Below, piece by piece: positions 63,761 to 64,000 of a stretch of DNA of 64,000 nucleotides. This DNA is from Haematobia irritans. Its lineage: Eukaryota; Arthropoda; Insecta; Diptera; Muscidae. Numbering within the stretch: the stretch's first letter is position 1; each line of letters starts with the position of its first letter. The stretch is taken from assembly GCF_050003625.1 (NCBI RefSeq), contig NC_134397.1, forward strand, positions 273,910,070 to 273,974,069, read 5' to 3'. The notes beneath the pieces are model-generated. The model did not search any database and was not told the origin of the DNA. It saw nothing but the letters and a program-made list of their open reading frames with translations. A program made the translations under genes and the position numbers.

Positions 63761-64000
63761 ACTGAAAACAAGCATGTCCGGTTCCAACGATATTGCCTTT
63801 ACTTTAACAATTTTGGTATTGATTCCGAGCCAAAGAAGCGGAGAATACAAGTAAGGATACTTTTAAGACACAATTTTCTTTTAAATTTGGGATTTGTATA
63901 CTTGCTTCTAGGAATCAAATTTTAATTTTTCTTTGTCCTTTAAAAACGAGTTAACGACAACTTTATTTTCCAAATTCAGACTCTACTTCCAGTAGAATTT
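63761..64000 (+). repeat. Family D MITE, cut by the window end
   Basis: Starts ACTGAAAACAAGCATGTCCG, then GGTATTGATTCCGAGCCAAA and AAGCGGAGAATACAAGTAAG, the family D left half. Confidence 0.7.

Overview
The window looks like a piece of nuclear genome from a higher fly, most likely a calyptrate fly of the house-fly/stable-fly kind. The signs are strong AT richness, GT-AG introns of very unequal size, two recognisable fly-type genes, and a dense layer of nested transposable elements. The species call is inference. A run of 100 N at 48572-48671 shows that this is a scaffolded assembly.

Two host genes can be read, arranged head to head. On the minus strand, four coding exons (19716-19808, 19511-19614, 10142-10314, 9521-9899) splice in frame into the N-terminal half of a polypeptide N-acetylgalactosaminyltransferase (pgant family). 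It has a type II signal anchor, a short stem and the first part of the GT-A catalytic domain with a DxH motif; its 3' exons are not found before position 1. On the plus strand, two coding exons (38434-39000 and 55153-55425) splice in phase 0 into TM1 to TM6 of an allatostatin-A receptor most like fly AstA-R2; the TM7 exon lies beyond 64000 or was missed. From memory, the Drosophila genes CG10000 (a pgant-family gene) and CG10001 (AstA-R2) carry consecutive numbers, so this may be a conserved gene pair, here pushed apart by repeats. A small uncharacterised ORF lies at 278-670.

Most of the rest is repeats. Three non-coding families (called A, B and C here) share one architecture: a GC-rich palindromic box at the 5' end, subterminal inverted repeats, an internal array of units of about 152 bp, and a GACGGAC-rich 3' part. 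Family A: 1570-3562, 10723-12567, 32275-33472, 47411-49734, 52742-53570, 61908-63741. Family B: 6222-7561, 16112-18318, 27742-29131, 56961-58217. Family C: 14632-16013, 21116-23987, 40371-42036. Other elements are family D (CACTGAAAAA termini), family E (AATTGATT-rich), family G foldbacks, a piggyBac-type MITE, a self-nested hAT-type MITE, two internally deleted mariner copies (DD41D), one broken Tc1/mariner copy (DD37E type), LINE fragments, and several tRNA-derived SINE insertions with clear target-site duplications.

The most striking single object is an almost perfect inverted repeat at 59650-60642: two 452-bp arms with one mismatch around an 89-bp spacer. It would fold into a long hairpin RNA if transcribed, and it carries a small mirrored ORF. 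It is the best candidate for an undescribed locus (a hairpin-RNA/endo-siRNA source), unless it is an assembly artefact.
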